From the NCBI RefSeq assembly GCF_030052815.1, contig NC_079496.1, forward strand, positions 186,001 to 250,000: a DNA stretch of 64,000 nucleotides, in the 5' to 3' direction. How positions within the stretch are numbered: the stretch's first letter is position 1; each line of letters starts with the position of its first letter. The DNA comes from Hevea brasiliensis. Lineage: Eukaryota; Streptophyta; Magnoliopsida; Malpighiales; Euphorbiaceae. Below, piece after piece: positions 13,740-26,189 of this stretch. The notes below the pieces were generated by a model that did not search any database, was not told the origin of the DNA, and saw nothing but the letters and a program-made list of their open reading frames with translations. The translations under genes and the position numbers were made by a program.

Positions 13740-13747
13740 TATAAATA
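13740..13747 (+). promoter_or_regulatory. TATA box of the sense LTR promoter
   Basis: CCTATAAATACCAGCATG is a canonical plant TATA context. It lies about 1.7 kb before the LTR end, so U3 would be about 3.9 kb and R-U5 about 1.7 kb. It is conserved in the 3' LTR near 37194. It is the best candidate for the start of the genomic RNA. Confidence 0.6.
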
Positions 13748-14750
13748 CCAGCATGAAAAACTGTTCAAGGGACGGACAAAAAAGAGAGGCTGTTATTATA
13801 GCGGAAGAACTCTGAAAACTCCATTTAGTTTGTTATTCCGCTACTTTGAAGTGTTGATTGGAAAAACTTTTGAAACTAGTTTTCTGAAGTGTTTCTTGAA
13901 AAGGATTCTGAATACTGGAACTCTACATTTCCAGTTTGTTCATTATCTGGTCACACCCTCACTTTCAGCCCTTTATCATCTCTGTTTTCATTCCCACTGT
14001 CTAAGCAAAACTTCATTCCACTCGGCTTTTATCTTAATCTGATTATATTTTAGCTAAGCTCCCTTCACTTCCCGACGAACGTCAGCTCTCTGGCTTATCA
14101 GTCCACTGTCTTATCTCTATTCGCCACCTCGTAGCTATTTCGGTAGATTTGGCTCCTCACAGGTAAGAGCTCATATTGCTGTTTTACTAAATGTTTACAT
14201 TTATTTTTCGCACTTTCTTTGTTCTTCTTGCGTATGTGATTTTCTCCAAGTTCATTTCGTGCAAAAGGACCCAAAAGAATATTACTCTCGAGTTATCTCT
14301 TTATTGATTAGTCCGTCGTTTTATTAATCTTCGTCATTTCTGTATGCAAGTTTTTCTGGTTCCTAGTAGCGTGTAAATGGTCATGCAAGACGTAGGTAAC
14401 TGCAACTTAGGGGTCTCTTTTAAAAGAGAGAACCTGAATAACGTGTCAGGAAGATAGCCAAACTACTAGGCTGACGTAAACAGCAATTCGACAAAGAGGT
14501 CATAAAGTAGAATAAAACCAAAATAAACAAAACAAAATATATCGGTCGTTAACAGATATTGGTAAAATAAATACATGGAAGGTCGGTAAATCAAGTCTAG
14601 TTTTCCCCATCTAGCCAAAAGGTATCGAGAAGCCTTATCCCCAGCATCTTTGAATGCCAGAATCCTTAGCTTTAGGCTCTTATGTCATATAGCCGAAATT
14701 AAAATCCGGGAGATCGGAAAAGTCCCTTTCAGGCTCCTGTAAATCTAATA

Positions 14751-15090
14751 GAGATCGGAGGAGAGTTCTTATCCGGTCTCAACTCAAAAATTTCAATAAA
14801 CGTCTAGAGGAGATCGGAGGAGAGTTCTTATCCGATCTCCCCTCAAAATTTTAATAACCATTAAAAAGGGATCGGAGGAGAGTTCTTATCCGATCCCCTC
14901 TCAAGATTTTAATAAACATTAAAAGAGATCGAAGGAGAGTTCTTATCCGGTCTTTCCCCAAAATTTTAATAAATAACTTAAAAGAGATCGGAGGAGAGTT
15001 CTTATCCGGTCTTTTCCCAAAATTTTAATAAATAACTTAAAAGAGACCGGAGGAGAGTTCTTATCCGATTCTCACACCAAATCTTAACCT
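14751..15090 (+). repeat. six tandem 50-60-bp units in 5' LTR R-U5
   Basis: Each unit carries GATCGGAGGAGAGTTCTTAT, then CCG(G/A)TC, then an AT-rich part such as CCCCAAAATTTTAATAAATA. The GAGATCGG start and the CCGATCTC inside form an inverted pair within each unit, so each could fold into a short stem. The matching array in the 3' LTR is 38202-38540. Confidence 0.85.
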
Positions 15091-15482
15091 ATACGTAAAA
15101 TAGTCCCAAAACCAAAATGATTCGCGACACCAACTCACTAAGGTTGTCTCATTTACTTATGTATCTGGGTAATCCGAATTTAGTGAAAGATCAAATATTC
15201 CTTTTACTAAAAGGACTAACATTCCTATTCAAGCCCTCCTAACCAATTTATAAAGAACGCCAAAATTAAATCTACTTACCCTTATTAAGGGACGAGGTGG
15301 GGTGCCTAACACCTTCCCCACCCGTTTACGGACCCCGAACCTAGAATCTCTGTTTTGAAGTGGTTTCATTTTCCTCCAAATGGTTTTCTTTAGTTTCCCT
15401 CAAAGCTAAGGTGGCGACTCCTCACTCCTTCCCACTTCGGTGAGTGATCGTCCAGGCGACCGCGAAATCCCTTGCGACAGCT

Positions 15483-15501
15483 TGGCGACTCCACTGGGGA
15501 C
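15483..15501 (+). promoter_or_regulatory. primer-binding site of the Ogre/Tat element
   Basis: TGGCGACTCCACTGGGGAC begins 3 bp after the LTR end. It would pair with the 3' end of a tRNA finishing ...GTCGCCA. Ogre-group elements are known to use tRNA-Arg, and this sequence fits that type; the tRNA itself was not checked. Confidence 0.8.
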
Positions 15502-16332
15502 TAACATTAAAGACTGACTTAACCCCGGTCTAGTGGTCCAAAAGTAGATTTAATTTTGTCAAATCAAATTATAGTTAGATGGGCTCATTCGGCGATGTTT
15601 TATACATTAATTATTGTTATTGCTGCTAACTATTTTGTTTGTTTTGCCTGTTCTATTTCTCACAGTGCTCTTCATTTCAACAAAAGGGAAAAAGGGAAAA
15701 ATGGAAGAGGTAAAGGTGTCCCTTCACACACTGAACACTTACACAATGTCCTCACACACTTTGGTCCTAACCCGGGCTTTCTTACCCTTTTAGGAAAGTA
15801 GGAGGGGGTCATGTAGCGTGCAGTGGGTTCTACCCGTTAGTATCTGTGAAGGCTTCGCTCAAATTGAAACTCGTTCTATCCTTCGTGATACTCGTGGAAT
15901 TTTCCGATAATATCATGGGGGTAGAATGGGGCTCTCTTGTTCTGATGAGGGGCAATTTGGGAACCTGTGGCTTTTAGAAAATTAGATCCTGAGCTAAACT
16001 ATCACAATAGTTGAAAGCCGTAGTAAACTACCTCATAAGATAGAACTATCCAGATAGGTAGCGCTCACCCGGTGTTAGGAGTCTCCCTACTATAGGACAA
16101 AAGGGGCATACTTACTCTTACCCTATTCTGCTTTAATTTCCTTTTGTTCATTTCTTTTGAGGGTAATCTTGAATCCTACTAGAACACCTACACATTTTCC
16201 TACTTTGATAAATGTGTACGTGTCACCCTGTCAACAGTATGATTCAAAATTACCTAATTTGTCTTACTAACGAATTTTCTCACAGGCATTACCAAACCAA
16301 GAGTCTGTAAAAGGATAGGCATCATTTTTATC
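15502..16332 (+). other. Ogre/Tat 5' leader
   Basis: Non-coding between the PBS and ORF1. A short open frame at 15556-15801 has no recognisable domain. It may contain packaging signals, but none can be identified by reading. Confidence 0.5.
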
Positions 16333-18228
16333 ATGGCATCCTCGAGTCAGTCGGCAGAAAAGGTTCAGAATGCTAAACTTTGGTCCAAATCAGCTCATAG
16401 CTCGGTACCCTCGCAAAATGATGTTTCCGAGGCACACGCTAGCTCACTACCTTCATTAGATCTGAATAAAATAGAGGTCAGAATGAACGACCTCGAGGGT
16501 CTGTCTAATGGATGGAGGTCGCTTCCCGATCAGGTCAAGGCACGATTTGAAGAGAAGTACGGGAGGATTGCGACCTTAATGAGAGTCAAGGTCCAAATCC
16601 CGGCATTAAAAGCCATGTTGTCGGTTTGGAATTCTAAGTACGGGGTATTCTCTTTCAATGACATTGATACGGTTCCCACTATGGAAGAATATCAGGCATT
16701 GCTAGGGATTCCTTACTCATTACAGAACCGGATCTACCTACACCTCGAACATAGGCAGACCTGGAAACGACTGGCACATATGTTGGGTACTCCCCCAGAA
16801 GAATTGAAGTCAAAAGAAACCACCAAAGGAAACACGCATGGTTGGTATTGGACATATCTCCAGAAATGGTTAGATCAATGCCTCCGAGAGAAACGGTGGG
16901 ATCAAGCTTCGGTAGCACTCGCCTTGGGAATCTATGGTCTGATTTTGTTCCCGGGACCATTGGGAATCATAACTTGCAACGCGGTGGAAGTGTTCTGGAC
17001 GGTGGAAAGGCAGCAGATTAATCCAATACCGGCAATCCTTGCGGAGACTTTATTAACCCTTACCTACTGCAGACAACAGGGCAAAGGATCCCTTAAGTGT
17101 TGTTCTCAACTGTTATACCTCTGGATTATCAGTCACATGTGTCCTGTGGAGACAAAGGGATTGACTTGGTACCTTGACCAACCTCCCATCGAGAGAATGA
17201 CCCGGTTAGTAATCAGTCTGAAGAATGAACAGCAGTGGTGGGAAAGGATTTTGAGTTTCAATGGCCATAATTACTGTTGGAGAAAGCTGTGGACGTCAGG
17301 CCAATCCGTTCTGATCGGTACAGGGGGTAATCAGTCGGTGTCCCTAATTGGAATAACCGGATACACAAGTTACACTCCGGCATTGGTAATGAGGCAGTTT
17401 GGCTCAACACAGTCCGTGATCAACATTGAAGAATACCACCAAGGTCACTTCTACCATGAGCTCAAGGAAGAGGAAGGGTTGAAAATGGCTCGCAAGTCTT
17501 GGGAAAACATTACCCTGATGGAGAGATCGCCAAAAGGCCTGAGTGCCTCGGGCGATTATCTTAAATGGAGAGCTGACAGAGACCGAGAACACTCTACTGT
17601 AGAATTCAAGAACAGTGACCCTCGCCAAAGCGCCCTATTAGAAGAAGCTGATGACTGCCGGGATGACTCGCTACAGAAGGCAAATACCGAGAACTCACAG
17701 CTGCAAAAACGAATGAAACAATTGGAGGACCAACAACAGAAACTTAAGAGAAGGGTGAGAAGACTCAAGGAAGAGGCAAGAGCCGAAAGGATGGAGTTCG
17801 AAAAGCAAGAGGTGTAGTGGGAAAAGGAAAAAGACTCTCTTCAAGCTGAGGCCAAAGAAATAAAAGTGCAGAATAGTAAGCTTCAGGAAAAGATGAAATA
17901 CCAAGAAATACTCATCGAAGAGTATAAACAAGAAAACAAAAAGAAGAAGCTTGAATTAAAAGAACAAGCACTACTCATCAACGATATCTTGAAAGAGTGT
18001 GCTAAAGAAAGGAAAGAGAAAGAAAAACAAGCTGCTCTCTATCAAGGACTGAAAGAGAATGTTGACCAGCTGGAGAGAACAATAGCACAGGGAAAACAAG
18101 AACTATTACCTGAATCCGAGTATGCCCTGAAAGCATTCGATCCTGCCAAGCAAGAAGAAAGGTTATATGAGTATCTCAGAAAATGTCATCTCATTATAAA
18201 GAACCTCCCAGAGCCTAGGCCGATGTAA
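16333..18228 (+). pseudogene. Ogre ORF1 (DUF7745-like), one in-frame stop
   Basis: It starts MASSSQSAEK at 16333 and has a TAG at 17815-17817. The same frame then continues to 18228, so the product would be about 631 aa. Residues about 80-330 resemble the DUF7745 / plant mobile domain-like family (ALALGIYGLILFPG, INPIPAILAETLLTL, QLLYLWIISHM). Residues from about 420 to the end are a long Lys/Glu-rich coiled coil. ORF1 upstream of gag on the sense strand is a hallmark of Ogre elements. Its role is unknown. The single stop could be a real mutation or a read error. The codon following it continues the coiled-coil heptads, so I treat both pieces as one gene. Confidence 0.8.
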
Positions 18229-18654
18229 AGAATATGGTGTACAAATTATTCAGTTAATGAAATGATTTTTGGATCATTGTTTAGTAAATTTGTGAATGAA
18301 TAATATGACTCCCGTAGGAACTCCCTCGCTAGGGTTATGTGAAAAATTGAATGCGCTATATGGACAGGTATCATAAATTCGCATTCAATCCCGTCATTCA
18401 CAGTCAGACTATCGGACGATGCCATGATAAAGTCGATGCGATTGTCCTTTTACAGATCTCAACCTGGCTCTCAAATGCCACTGTATCCTTCGTTCAGACC
18501 AGGACTTTTAGTTTCTTTGCAAAAAAGTTCATTTAAAATTTTCTTTTTTTACCCCTCACAGGAAATCAATATTGCTTCAAACAAAGCAAGTCTGACCAAG
18601 CACACAGTTCAGCCCAAGCGAGTGTACTTAACAAGATCTCGAACAAAGAAGATA
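18229..18654 (+). other. ORF1-gag spacer
   Basis: Non-coding spacer between ORF1 and gag. An in-frame upstream extension of the gag frame (from 18424) exists but is low complexity. A splice-acceptor-like TTTTTTTACCCCTCACAG ends at about 18561, so a spliced gag leader is possible but unproven. Confidence 0.4.
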
Positions 18655-21600
18655 ATGGAAGATCAGGAACAAGTACAGAACCTACAGGGGCAAGTTTCCG
18701 AATTGAAAGACCAGGTCTCAGAACTTATGAGACTAATGAGAGAAATGTCCCAGAATAAACCAATAGCAGAGTCTAGCCTGCCATTACCTCCTCCACCACC
18801 TCTAACCAATGATCCTCATCAAGCTTCAACTTCTTTTACCTTTCAGTCTCCCATCCCGGATCCGACAATCACTGTCAATCCGGTTACCACAAATAATGAC
18901 CTGCCTTACTCTCATTACCCAACTGTTCAAAACACCGACCCATACCCTTCAAATGTGATCCCTCCCATTCACTTCACCCCTCATCTCCCAACTGGGGGAG
19001 TATTCCACGCAGTAGGGGGAGAAAATAAGTCAAAAGAAAATGAGAAACTGTCTGCTCTAGAAGAAAGATTGAGAGCAATTGAAGGGCTGAATATGTATGG
19101 CTCTGTGGATGTGGCATCACTAAGACTGGTGCCAGATGTGGTGGTGCCACCCAAATTCAAGGTTCCGGATTTTGACAAGTACACCAGGAACTCAGATCCC
19201 CGCATCCACCTGGCAACCTATATTGCCAAAATGTCTGCCCTAACAGAAGATGACAGGCTTCTCATTCACTTCTTTCACGAGAGCCTCTCCGGAGCGGCTC
19301 TAAGATGGTGCATACAATTGGACAGGAGCAAGCTGCACTCCTGGAAGGATTTAGCTGATACCTTCTTGAAGCAATACAAATTCAATTGTGATGTGGCATT
19401 CACAAGGAGAGACCTCCAGAACATGGCACAGAAAGATCGAGAAGGTTTCAAGCAGTATGCCCAGAGATGGAGGGAAAAGGCGGCAGAAGTATATCCCCCG
19501 GTGACTGACAATGAGCTATGCTCTTTGTTCATCGAGACTTTGAAGGCTCCCTACTTCAACTTGATGATTGGAAACACTTCCAACAGCTTCTCTGACATCA
19601 TCCAGGCAGGTGAGAGAATTGAGGCCAACTTAAGAATGGGACGACTGCAAGAGTCAGCAGAGAACCCTGCAAAGAAGACTGCCAGCTTTGGCAAGAAAAA
19701 GGAGGGTGAGGTACATTCTGTCACCCGTCAAAACAATTATTCCCCATTCCCCCAAAATAACTACCGGCCATATCCTCCCCCTCATGGCCAAACCATCGCA
19801 AACATCCCACCTCCCCTCCCAAATTATCTACAACCGCGCCCACAATATGCCCCACCTACAAATTTCCAACCAAGACCACCTCCTCCTTCTCAACCAAGAC
19901 CACCACAAAATAATTCAAGACCCCCAAGAAACCCTGATCCACCTCTTCCCCTCCCACTCAGTGAAATATACCGATACCTTGTCGGTATAAACCAAATTGT
20001 ACCAGTCCCCTTAGACCCAATCCAGCCACCATACCCCAGATGGTATGATGCCACTGCCCGTTGTGAGTACCATGGAGGGGCACAAGGGCATTCAACTGAT
20101 AACTGCGGGGCACTCAGAGGGAGAGTGCACGCTTTAATCCGAAATGGGTGGTTGAAGATCGAGGGAAATGGTTCCCTCCCCAACGTTACCTCAAACCCAC
20201 TGCCTAACCATAATACGGGCAGTGGTGTAAATATGATAGAGTCTAAGGGAGAAGGATCAACACCAGAAGTGGATAAGCTGGTTCCTTACTTTAAGGAGAT
20301 TTTTGCTGTAGCAATGAGGGAAGGCTACCTTCGCCCTCAGGTAGCAGGATTCGAAGAGAGTACGGGGTGTCCTTACCATGGAGGGGCAGCTGACCATGAG
20401 CTGCGAGATTGTGAGGGGTTCAGGCAAGAAGTCCGGAACTTATTGTCTCTTAAGGTTCTGAGATGCCAGACAAGGCTGAAGACGGAAAAGGGAGTGAACA
20501 CCACTGGATACAGCCAGAATGCTTCTACCTCCAAACCCAGAATCACCTTCTCACCCCCGGTAGCCTCACCACCGGTAACGGTTATCCGAACTCCACCTCA
20601 GCTCCCCGTCGCCAATACTCACGCTGTTCCATGGAATTATAATTTCCGAGTTTTCACTCAGGGAGCGTCAAGCAGTACCTCGGCTCCTGGTCTTGTTTCA
20701 CCTCCGGCACCACCAAAACCATGTTTCGCTCCTCATGAGCACTTCAGGATGACTTATGCTGGACCTGCCAGCAACATTACTCCCCAGACCAGTTCTCAGC
20801 CCAGTATCACAACAAAGCCCTCTCCACCTGAGCAAGAAGTCGAGTTTATAACTCGAAGTGGGAGGTGTTACAGGAACGAAGAAAGAGAGAGGAGAAAAGG
20901 GAAAGTAAAAATGAGAGAGTCATCAAGAAACACGGAAGAGGAGGTTGAGAAAGCAGGGGAAGTAGAGCCTGTTGAGCACAAGGAAGATGAAGAACTGCTG
21001 CTCCAAATAATGAAACAGAGCGAGTATGATGTGGTGGAGCAGTTGAGAAAAACACACTTTGGATTTCATCATTATCACTGATCCTGAGCTCGGAAGTCCA
21101 CCGACAAGCCTTACAAAGAATCCTGGATCAAGCCTTTGTAAACCCCGACATTACTCCGGGGCAGTTTGAGAAGATAGTAGAACAAATCCAGGCATCCAGC
21201 TTTGTAGCCTTTTCTGAAGAGGAGGTAGACCCCGCAGGCCTAGGGCACAATAAAGCTCTACATGTAACTGTGAAGTGTAAGGGTTGTATAGTGGCCAAGG
21301 TCCTCATCGACAACGGATCAGCCCTCAATGTACTTCCTAGTGCTACCTTAGCGGATCGCGATCGACCAATCATATATACGTCGAGTGCTATGGTGGTAAG
21401 AGCCTTTGGCGGCACGGAAGAGAGTCTTTGGGAGACATTGACTTGCGGTCAAGTCGGTGCATGCACTTTCAACGTCACGTTCCAGGTGATGAACATTGAG
21501 CCAGCTTACACTATGCTGTTGGGGAGGCCATGGATCCATTCTGCGAATGCTGTTCCTTCGACTTTGCACCAGAAGGTCAAATACATTAAGGACGGCAAAA

Positions 21601-22144
21601 TCATCACTGTAAGGGGCGAAGAAGCCATACTAGTCACCAAGCCGCAATCACTTCCTTATGTGGAAGCGACCGAGGAATCGTTGGAAAGTTCTTTCCAGGC
21701 CCTTGAACTGCAAGATACCGGGAAGGAGGGGGCTATGGCTATGGTGGCCAAAGTGATGTCGAGGAATGGGTATCAAGAGGGGAAAGGCTTGGGCGCCACA
21801 CTGCAAGGAATCGTGGAACCCATACCGGCTATTCAGAAGGTAGGCCGTTGTGGTTTGGGATATGAGGAGGATGCCCTCGTGGATGGGTGATTCTGGATGA
21901 GGAAAATACTTCGGGATCAGAGGTTCGATCAGAAAATGGGAAAGATGAAAGTAGTCCCGAGAATCACGGAGATCTTCACCAAGCCGGTCATTCAACATCC
22001 GGCAAACACAGAAGAGTCACCCGATGATCCATCCATCGATGTCATCCAACTGGACTCCTTGTATGAGACCCTAGTATCGCCAATGGCTGAGGGGCAGGAG
22101 CTTGACAACTGGACAACAGAGGATATCCCTGTACTCAATCTCGA
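18655..22144 (+). pseudogene. Ogre/Tat gag-protease with G-patch
   Basis: Start MEDQEQVQNLQGQ at 18655, with a short coiled coil and a Pro-rich linker. The Retrotrans_gag region lies at about 19140-19670 (PRIHLATYIAKMSAL, FFHESLSGAALRWC, LKQYKFNCD). Two unusual zinc-knuckle-like motifs follow: CEYHGGAQGHSTDNC (about 20062-20106) and CPYHGGAADHELRDC (about 20370-20414). The first frame stops at 21081. The protease region continues in another frame from about 21085, with the active site IDNGSALNV near 21307, so a frameshift lies around 21055-21085. A G-patch (NGYQEGKGLGA, RCGLGY) lies at about 21739-21870, and a further break follows near 21890. The last exon piece ends at the candidate donor at 22144. 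Gag packages RNA and the protease matures the polyprotein. Confidence 0.85.
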
Positions 22145-22327
22145 GTAAAGTACCTTTGGTTATCAACACTTGATCATTTTGTCCATGGTGACAAGTGTAA
22201 TATTGTAAATGGACCTTTTCTTATGGCATTAATATTAATGAATTGATAGCGCATTTTAAATCCAATACTCTCTTTATTTCCTTTTTAATTCCATCCTTAT
22301 AACACGTTCTATTCTTTACTTATTCAG
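22145..22327 (+). other. candidate Ogre intron between protease and RT (183 bp)
   Basis: Donor GA|GTAAAG at 22145 and acceptor TTATTCAG| at 22327. The interior is AT-rich with a pyrimidine-rich 3' end. Unspliced, the frame hits TAA at 22146. Spliced, it continues in frame (E-T-I-H-Q-L-T-P-N-N) into RT. Ogre elements are known for an intron at exactly this position, whose partial splicing sets the ratio of gag-pro to gag-pro-pol. Confidence 0.75.
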
Positions 22328-25300
22328 GACCATTCATCAATTAACACCTAATAATCCAATAGACTCAGAAATCCCTCTGGTTAATTTTGAAATCCCCATA
22401 ACCGCCATTACTTCAAGTGATTCTGAGGAAGAACTTACACAAGAAGACGGTGAAAAGGATGAGCCCTCCCTCGTGCCTTGTGGAGATGAGACGCACACAA
22501 TAAACTTGGGCACGAAAGAAGTAAAAAGGGAACTTAAGGTAGTAGAGAGTGAAGAATTGGGAGATATGATCAGTCTGCTTAAAGAATTCCTCGATGTATT
22601 TTCTTGGAGCTATGATGATATGGTGGGTTTGGACCCTCAGATAGTAGCGCACAAAATTCCCTTAATTCCAGGAACGATTCCGGTGAAGCAGAAACTAAGG
22701 AGAATGAATCCCGACACACTGCTCAAAGTTCGGGATGAAGTCAAGAAACAGTATGACGCCGGGTTCTTGGAAGTGGTCAAATATCCCCAATGGGTGGCTA
22801 ACGTCGTCCCGGTAATGAAGAAAGACGGGAGAGTCAGAGTGTGCGTTGACTACAGGGACCTTAATAAAGCTAGCTTGAAAGACGATTTCCCTCTCCCCCA
22901 CATTGATGTGTTAGTTGACAATGCTGCGGGATTGGGCAGGTGTTCGTGTATTGATGGGGCATCAGGGTACAACCAGATCCCAATGGACGAAGAAGACAAG
23001 GATAAAACTGCTTTCATCACTCAATGGGGAGTATTCTGCTATCGGGTCATGCCCTTCGGGTTGAAAAATGCCGGGGCTACTTACCAAATACAAGAATGGT
23101 CACATTATTCCATGACATGATGCATAAAGAAGTGGAGGTGTACGTGGATGATATGATCATTAAATCCAGGGGGGAAGAAAGCCACGTTCAGGTGATGAGA
23201 AGGGTATTCGAAAGGCTCAGGAAATACCACTTGAAGCTGAACCCTGCTAAATGCATATTCGGAGCTAAATCGGGGAAGTTGTTGGGATTTATAGTAAGCG
23301 AGAAAGGGATAGAAGTAGATCCAGACAAAGTTCGAGCTATTCAAGAAATGCCATCCCCAAAAACAGAAAGGAGGTGCGATTTCGGGAAAGTTGAACTACA
23401 TTTCGAGGTTTATTTCTAATCTCATCGCAGAGTGAGCCTATTTTGAGACTCGGAAAAACAACTCTACTCAATGGGATTCAGTTTGTCAAGAGGCTTTTGA
23501 GAAAATCAAGCGATTCACAAATCCACGATTGGTTCCACTGTGGCGTGTGCCTTTGATCCTGTACATGGCACCAAACAGAACTCGATGGGATGTGTTTTGG
23601 GACAACATGATGATACCTACGAAAAGAGAGGGCCATTTATTACCCGAGCAAGAAGTTCAATGATTGTGAATCAAGGTACTCTTTCTTAGAAAAGACTTGT
23701 CGCGTTAGCACAGACAAAGAAATCGCCTCAAGCACTATATGTTGAATCACAAGACATGGCTCATCTCCGAATGGATCCTATCGATATGTATTCGAGAGCC
23801 CTTCGTGCCGGGAAGGATAGCCAAGTGGCGGTTATACTCTCCCAATATGATATAGTCTACATGACCGGAAAGCGGTGAAAGGTAGCGTGATTGTCGACAT
23901 CCTAGCGGAAAACCCTATCCGGATTATGAAGCTCGGATTTGAGTTCACGATGAACATATTAATGAGGTAGATGCAAAGAAGACGCCACCGATGTATGGGA
24001 AATGTATTTTGATGGAGCCAATTTATCCGGAATGGAATCGAGTTGTACTAGTATCCTGACGAAAACATTTCCGATAGCCGTCAAGTTGAGATTTGACTGT
24101 ACTAACAATGTCGCAGAATATGAAGCTTGTGTAATGGGTCTACAAGTCGCTATCGAGATGAAAATCGAAAAGTCGGAGGTGTACGGAGACTCGGCTCTGA
24201 TAATTTATCAAGTCAAGGGAGAATGGCAAACCAAAGACCTCAAGCTGATCCCATATCAGAAGTACCTGCTAGAACTAATCAAGGAATTCGAAGAAATCTC
24301 TTTCACCCATCTTAGCAGAGACAAGAACCAATTTGCTGATGCCTTAGCCACTCTAGCTGTTATGGCTCAGATCGAAAAAGGGCAGACGACTCAAGCATTG
24401 AGGATTAAAGCAAGGGATGAGCACGCCATCGCTTCATGGTTGAAGAGGAGCCGATGGAAAGCCTTGGTATCATGATATCACGGTCTCTGCAGAACTGCAG
24501 AATTCCTCGAGGGCAAGCAAAAATGAAAAGAAGATGATTCGGAGATTAGCGTTGGGATACTTCCCCAGTGGAGAAACCCTATACAAGAGGAGCTCCAGCG
24601 GCGAATTATTGAGGTGTGTAGATGCAAAAGAGGCAAAGAGAATCCTTTTTGAGACTCATGAGGGAAATTGTGCAACTCACGCCAATGGACACGTGATGGC
24701 TAAGCAAATCATGCGACGGGGATATTTTTGGACCACAATGGAAAAGGACTGCATCGAGTATTTCCGAAAGTGCCATAAGTGTCAGATTTATGCGGATCCA
24801 ATAAATGTGCCACCTCACAAGTTATTCAACCTCGTCTCACCTTGGCCTTTCGCAATGTGGGGCATCGATGTGATTGGTCCTATCAATCCCAAGGCATCCA
24901 ATGGACATAGGTTTATCCTAGTGGCCATCGACTATTTCTCCAAATGGGTCGAAGCAACGTCGTATGCTCACATCACTCAAAACACGTTTCTTAAATTCTT
25001 CAAAAGCAACATCATCTGCCGGCATGGCCTCCCGAATGAAATTGTCACTGATAATGCCAAGAACTTGAATGGTCCGAAGGTTGAAACCGTGATCAATACA
25101 GAATCCGACATCTCAACTCCTCCCCATACCGTCCCCAGATGAATGGAGCGGTGGAAGCCGCAAACAAAAACCTCAAGAGGATAATTCGGAAAATGACGGT
25201 CACATATAGGGATTGGCATGATATGCTCCCTTACGCTCTTCACGCATACCGACTTAGTGAGGACCTCAACCGGGGCAACTCCATACTCACTGGTCTACGG

Positions 25301-25703
25301 GATGGAAGCTGTATTACCTATTGAGGTCGAAATTCCCTCCTTAAGGATCCTGAAGGAATCAGGAATTGATGAATCAGAATGGATCCAGTCAAGGTTAGAT
25401 CAGTTAAACTTGCTGGACGAGAAAAGATTAACAGCAGCATGTCATGGGCAATTATACCAGAGGAGAATGGCTAGGGCCTTTGATAAAGGTGTCCGCCCAC
25501 GCGAATTCCAACCCGGGGACCTAGTACTGAAGAAAGTGCTGTCGAACCAAAACGATCCCCGGAGCAAATGGTCACCAACCTATGAGGGACCCTATGTGGT
25601 TAAAAAGGCATTTTCTGGAGGAGCCTTGATCTTGACCCACATGGACGGTGACGAATTCCCGAGACCTGTAAATGCTGACACTGTAAAGAGGTACTATGCA
25701 TAA
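22328..25703 (+). pseudogene. Ogre/Tat pol: RT, RNase H, second RNase H, integrase
   Basis: Domains in order. RT: KDGRVRVCVDYRDLNK at about 22819, GYNQIPMDEEDKDKTAF, then YVDDM near 23139; the YVDD core is intact but in a different frame (break near 23090). A second break near 23370 falls in what should be GFLGKLNYISRF. The first RNase H (23450-23990) is shredded by stops and small indels. The second, archaeal-type RNase H (24002-24475) is readable: YFDGANLSG, TNNVAEYEACVMGL, DSALIIYQ. Integrase: HHCC zinc motif (24649-24790), WGIDVIGP (first Asp), TDNAKN (second Asp), GAVEAANKN (Glu, frame break near 25130), then a GPYVVKK C-terminal segment to the stop at 25703. It reverse-transcribes and integrates the element. 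At least five breaks exclude a functional product as read. Confidence 0.87.
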
Positions 25704-26156
25704 AATGGGTGAAGGATGAAAACCCGAAAGGGTGTCCTAAAAAAAAAAAAAAAAAAAAAAAAATATTGGGGTGAAAACCCGAAAGGGCGCCCCAAGAACC
25801 AAAATGGGGAAATAAGGAGGGGGATAAGAAACCGAGGATGGAGAAGAAACTGTCGCGACATGAGGCTTCAGAGAACTTGAAATAATGGCAGTTAAAAGAC
25901 TTCAAAACCAACTGTAAGGAATATGTGAGATCTATCCTTGTACCCTTCCTTTGAAAGTATATCCCTATTTTTCCTAAAGCCATAATAAAATTATACTTTA
26001 TTCCTTCTGCTTTTGTTTTCTTGTCTACTCACTTTTCAAATTCTATCCTTTCTCTTTGTTTAAAGCGTTATTGATTAGTTAAAATTTTTGCCATAAGATC
26101 TGAATTCGAAAATTGATAACCTCACGTGCTTTATTATGAGATTTGCAGGGAATGGC

Positions 26157-26189
<33 letters not shown>

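Larger units (their letters stand above)
9843..15479 (+). repeat. 5' LTR of the Ogre/Tat element (5637 bp)
   Basis: It is defined by alignment to the 3' copy (29446-38930 minus its nested insertion), with TG...CA ends. It contains an antisense gene (10341-12185), a second antisense ORF (12772-13005), a sense TATA box (13740) and a six-unit tandem repeat (14751-15090). The word AGATCGG recurs many times. Positions 13500-15479 are almost identical to the 3' LTR, while 10200-13500 differ at many small sites. Confidence 0.95.

Noticed and set aside
15556..15801. 81-codon ORF in the Ogre leader
   Set aside because: No recognisable domain, and the leader is normally non-coding.
22145..22327. Simple nonsense mutation at 22146 instead of an intron
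   Set aside because: GT-AG borders, restored frame over 48 codons into RT, and the known Ogre intron position favour an intron. Not proven without RNA.
25739..26188. Two long A runs as LINE or SINE tails
   Set aside because: No element body upstream of either run and no target duplications. They sit beside copies of an Ogre 3' motif, so internal expansion is simpler.
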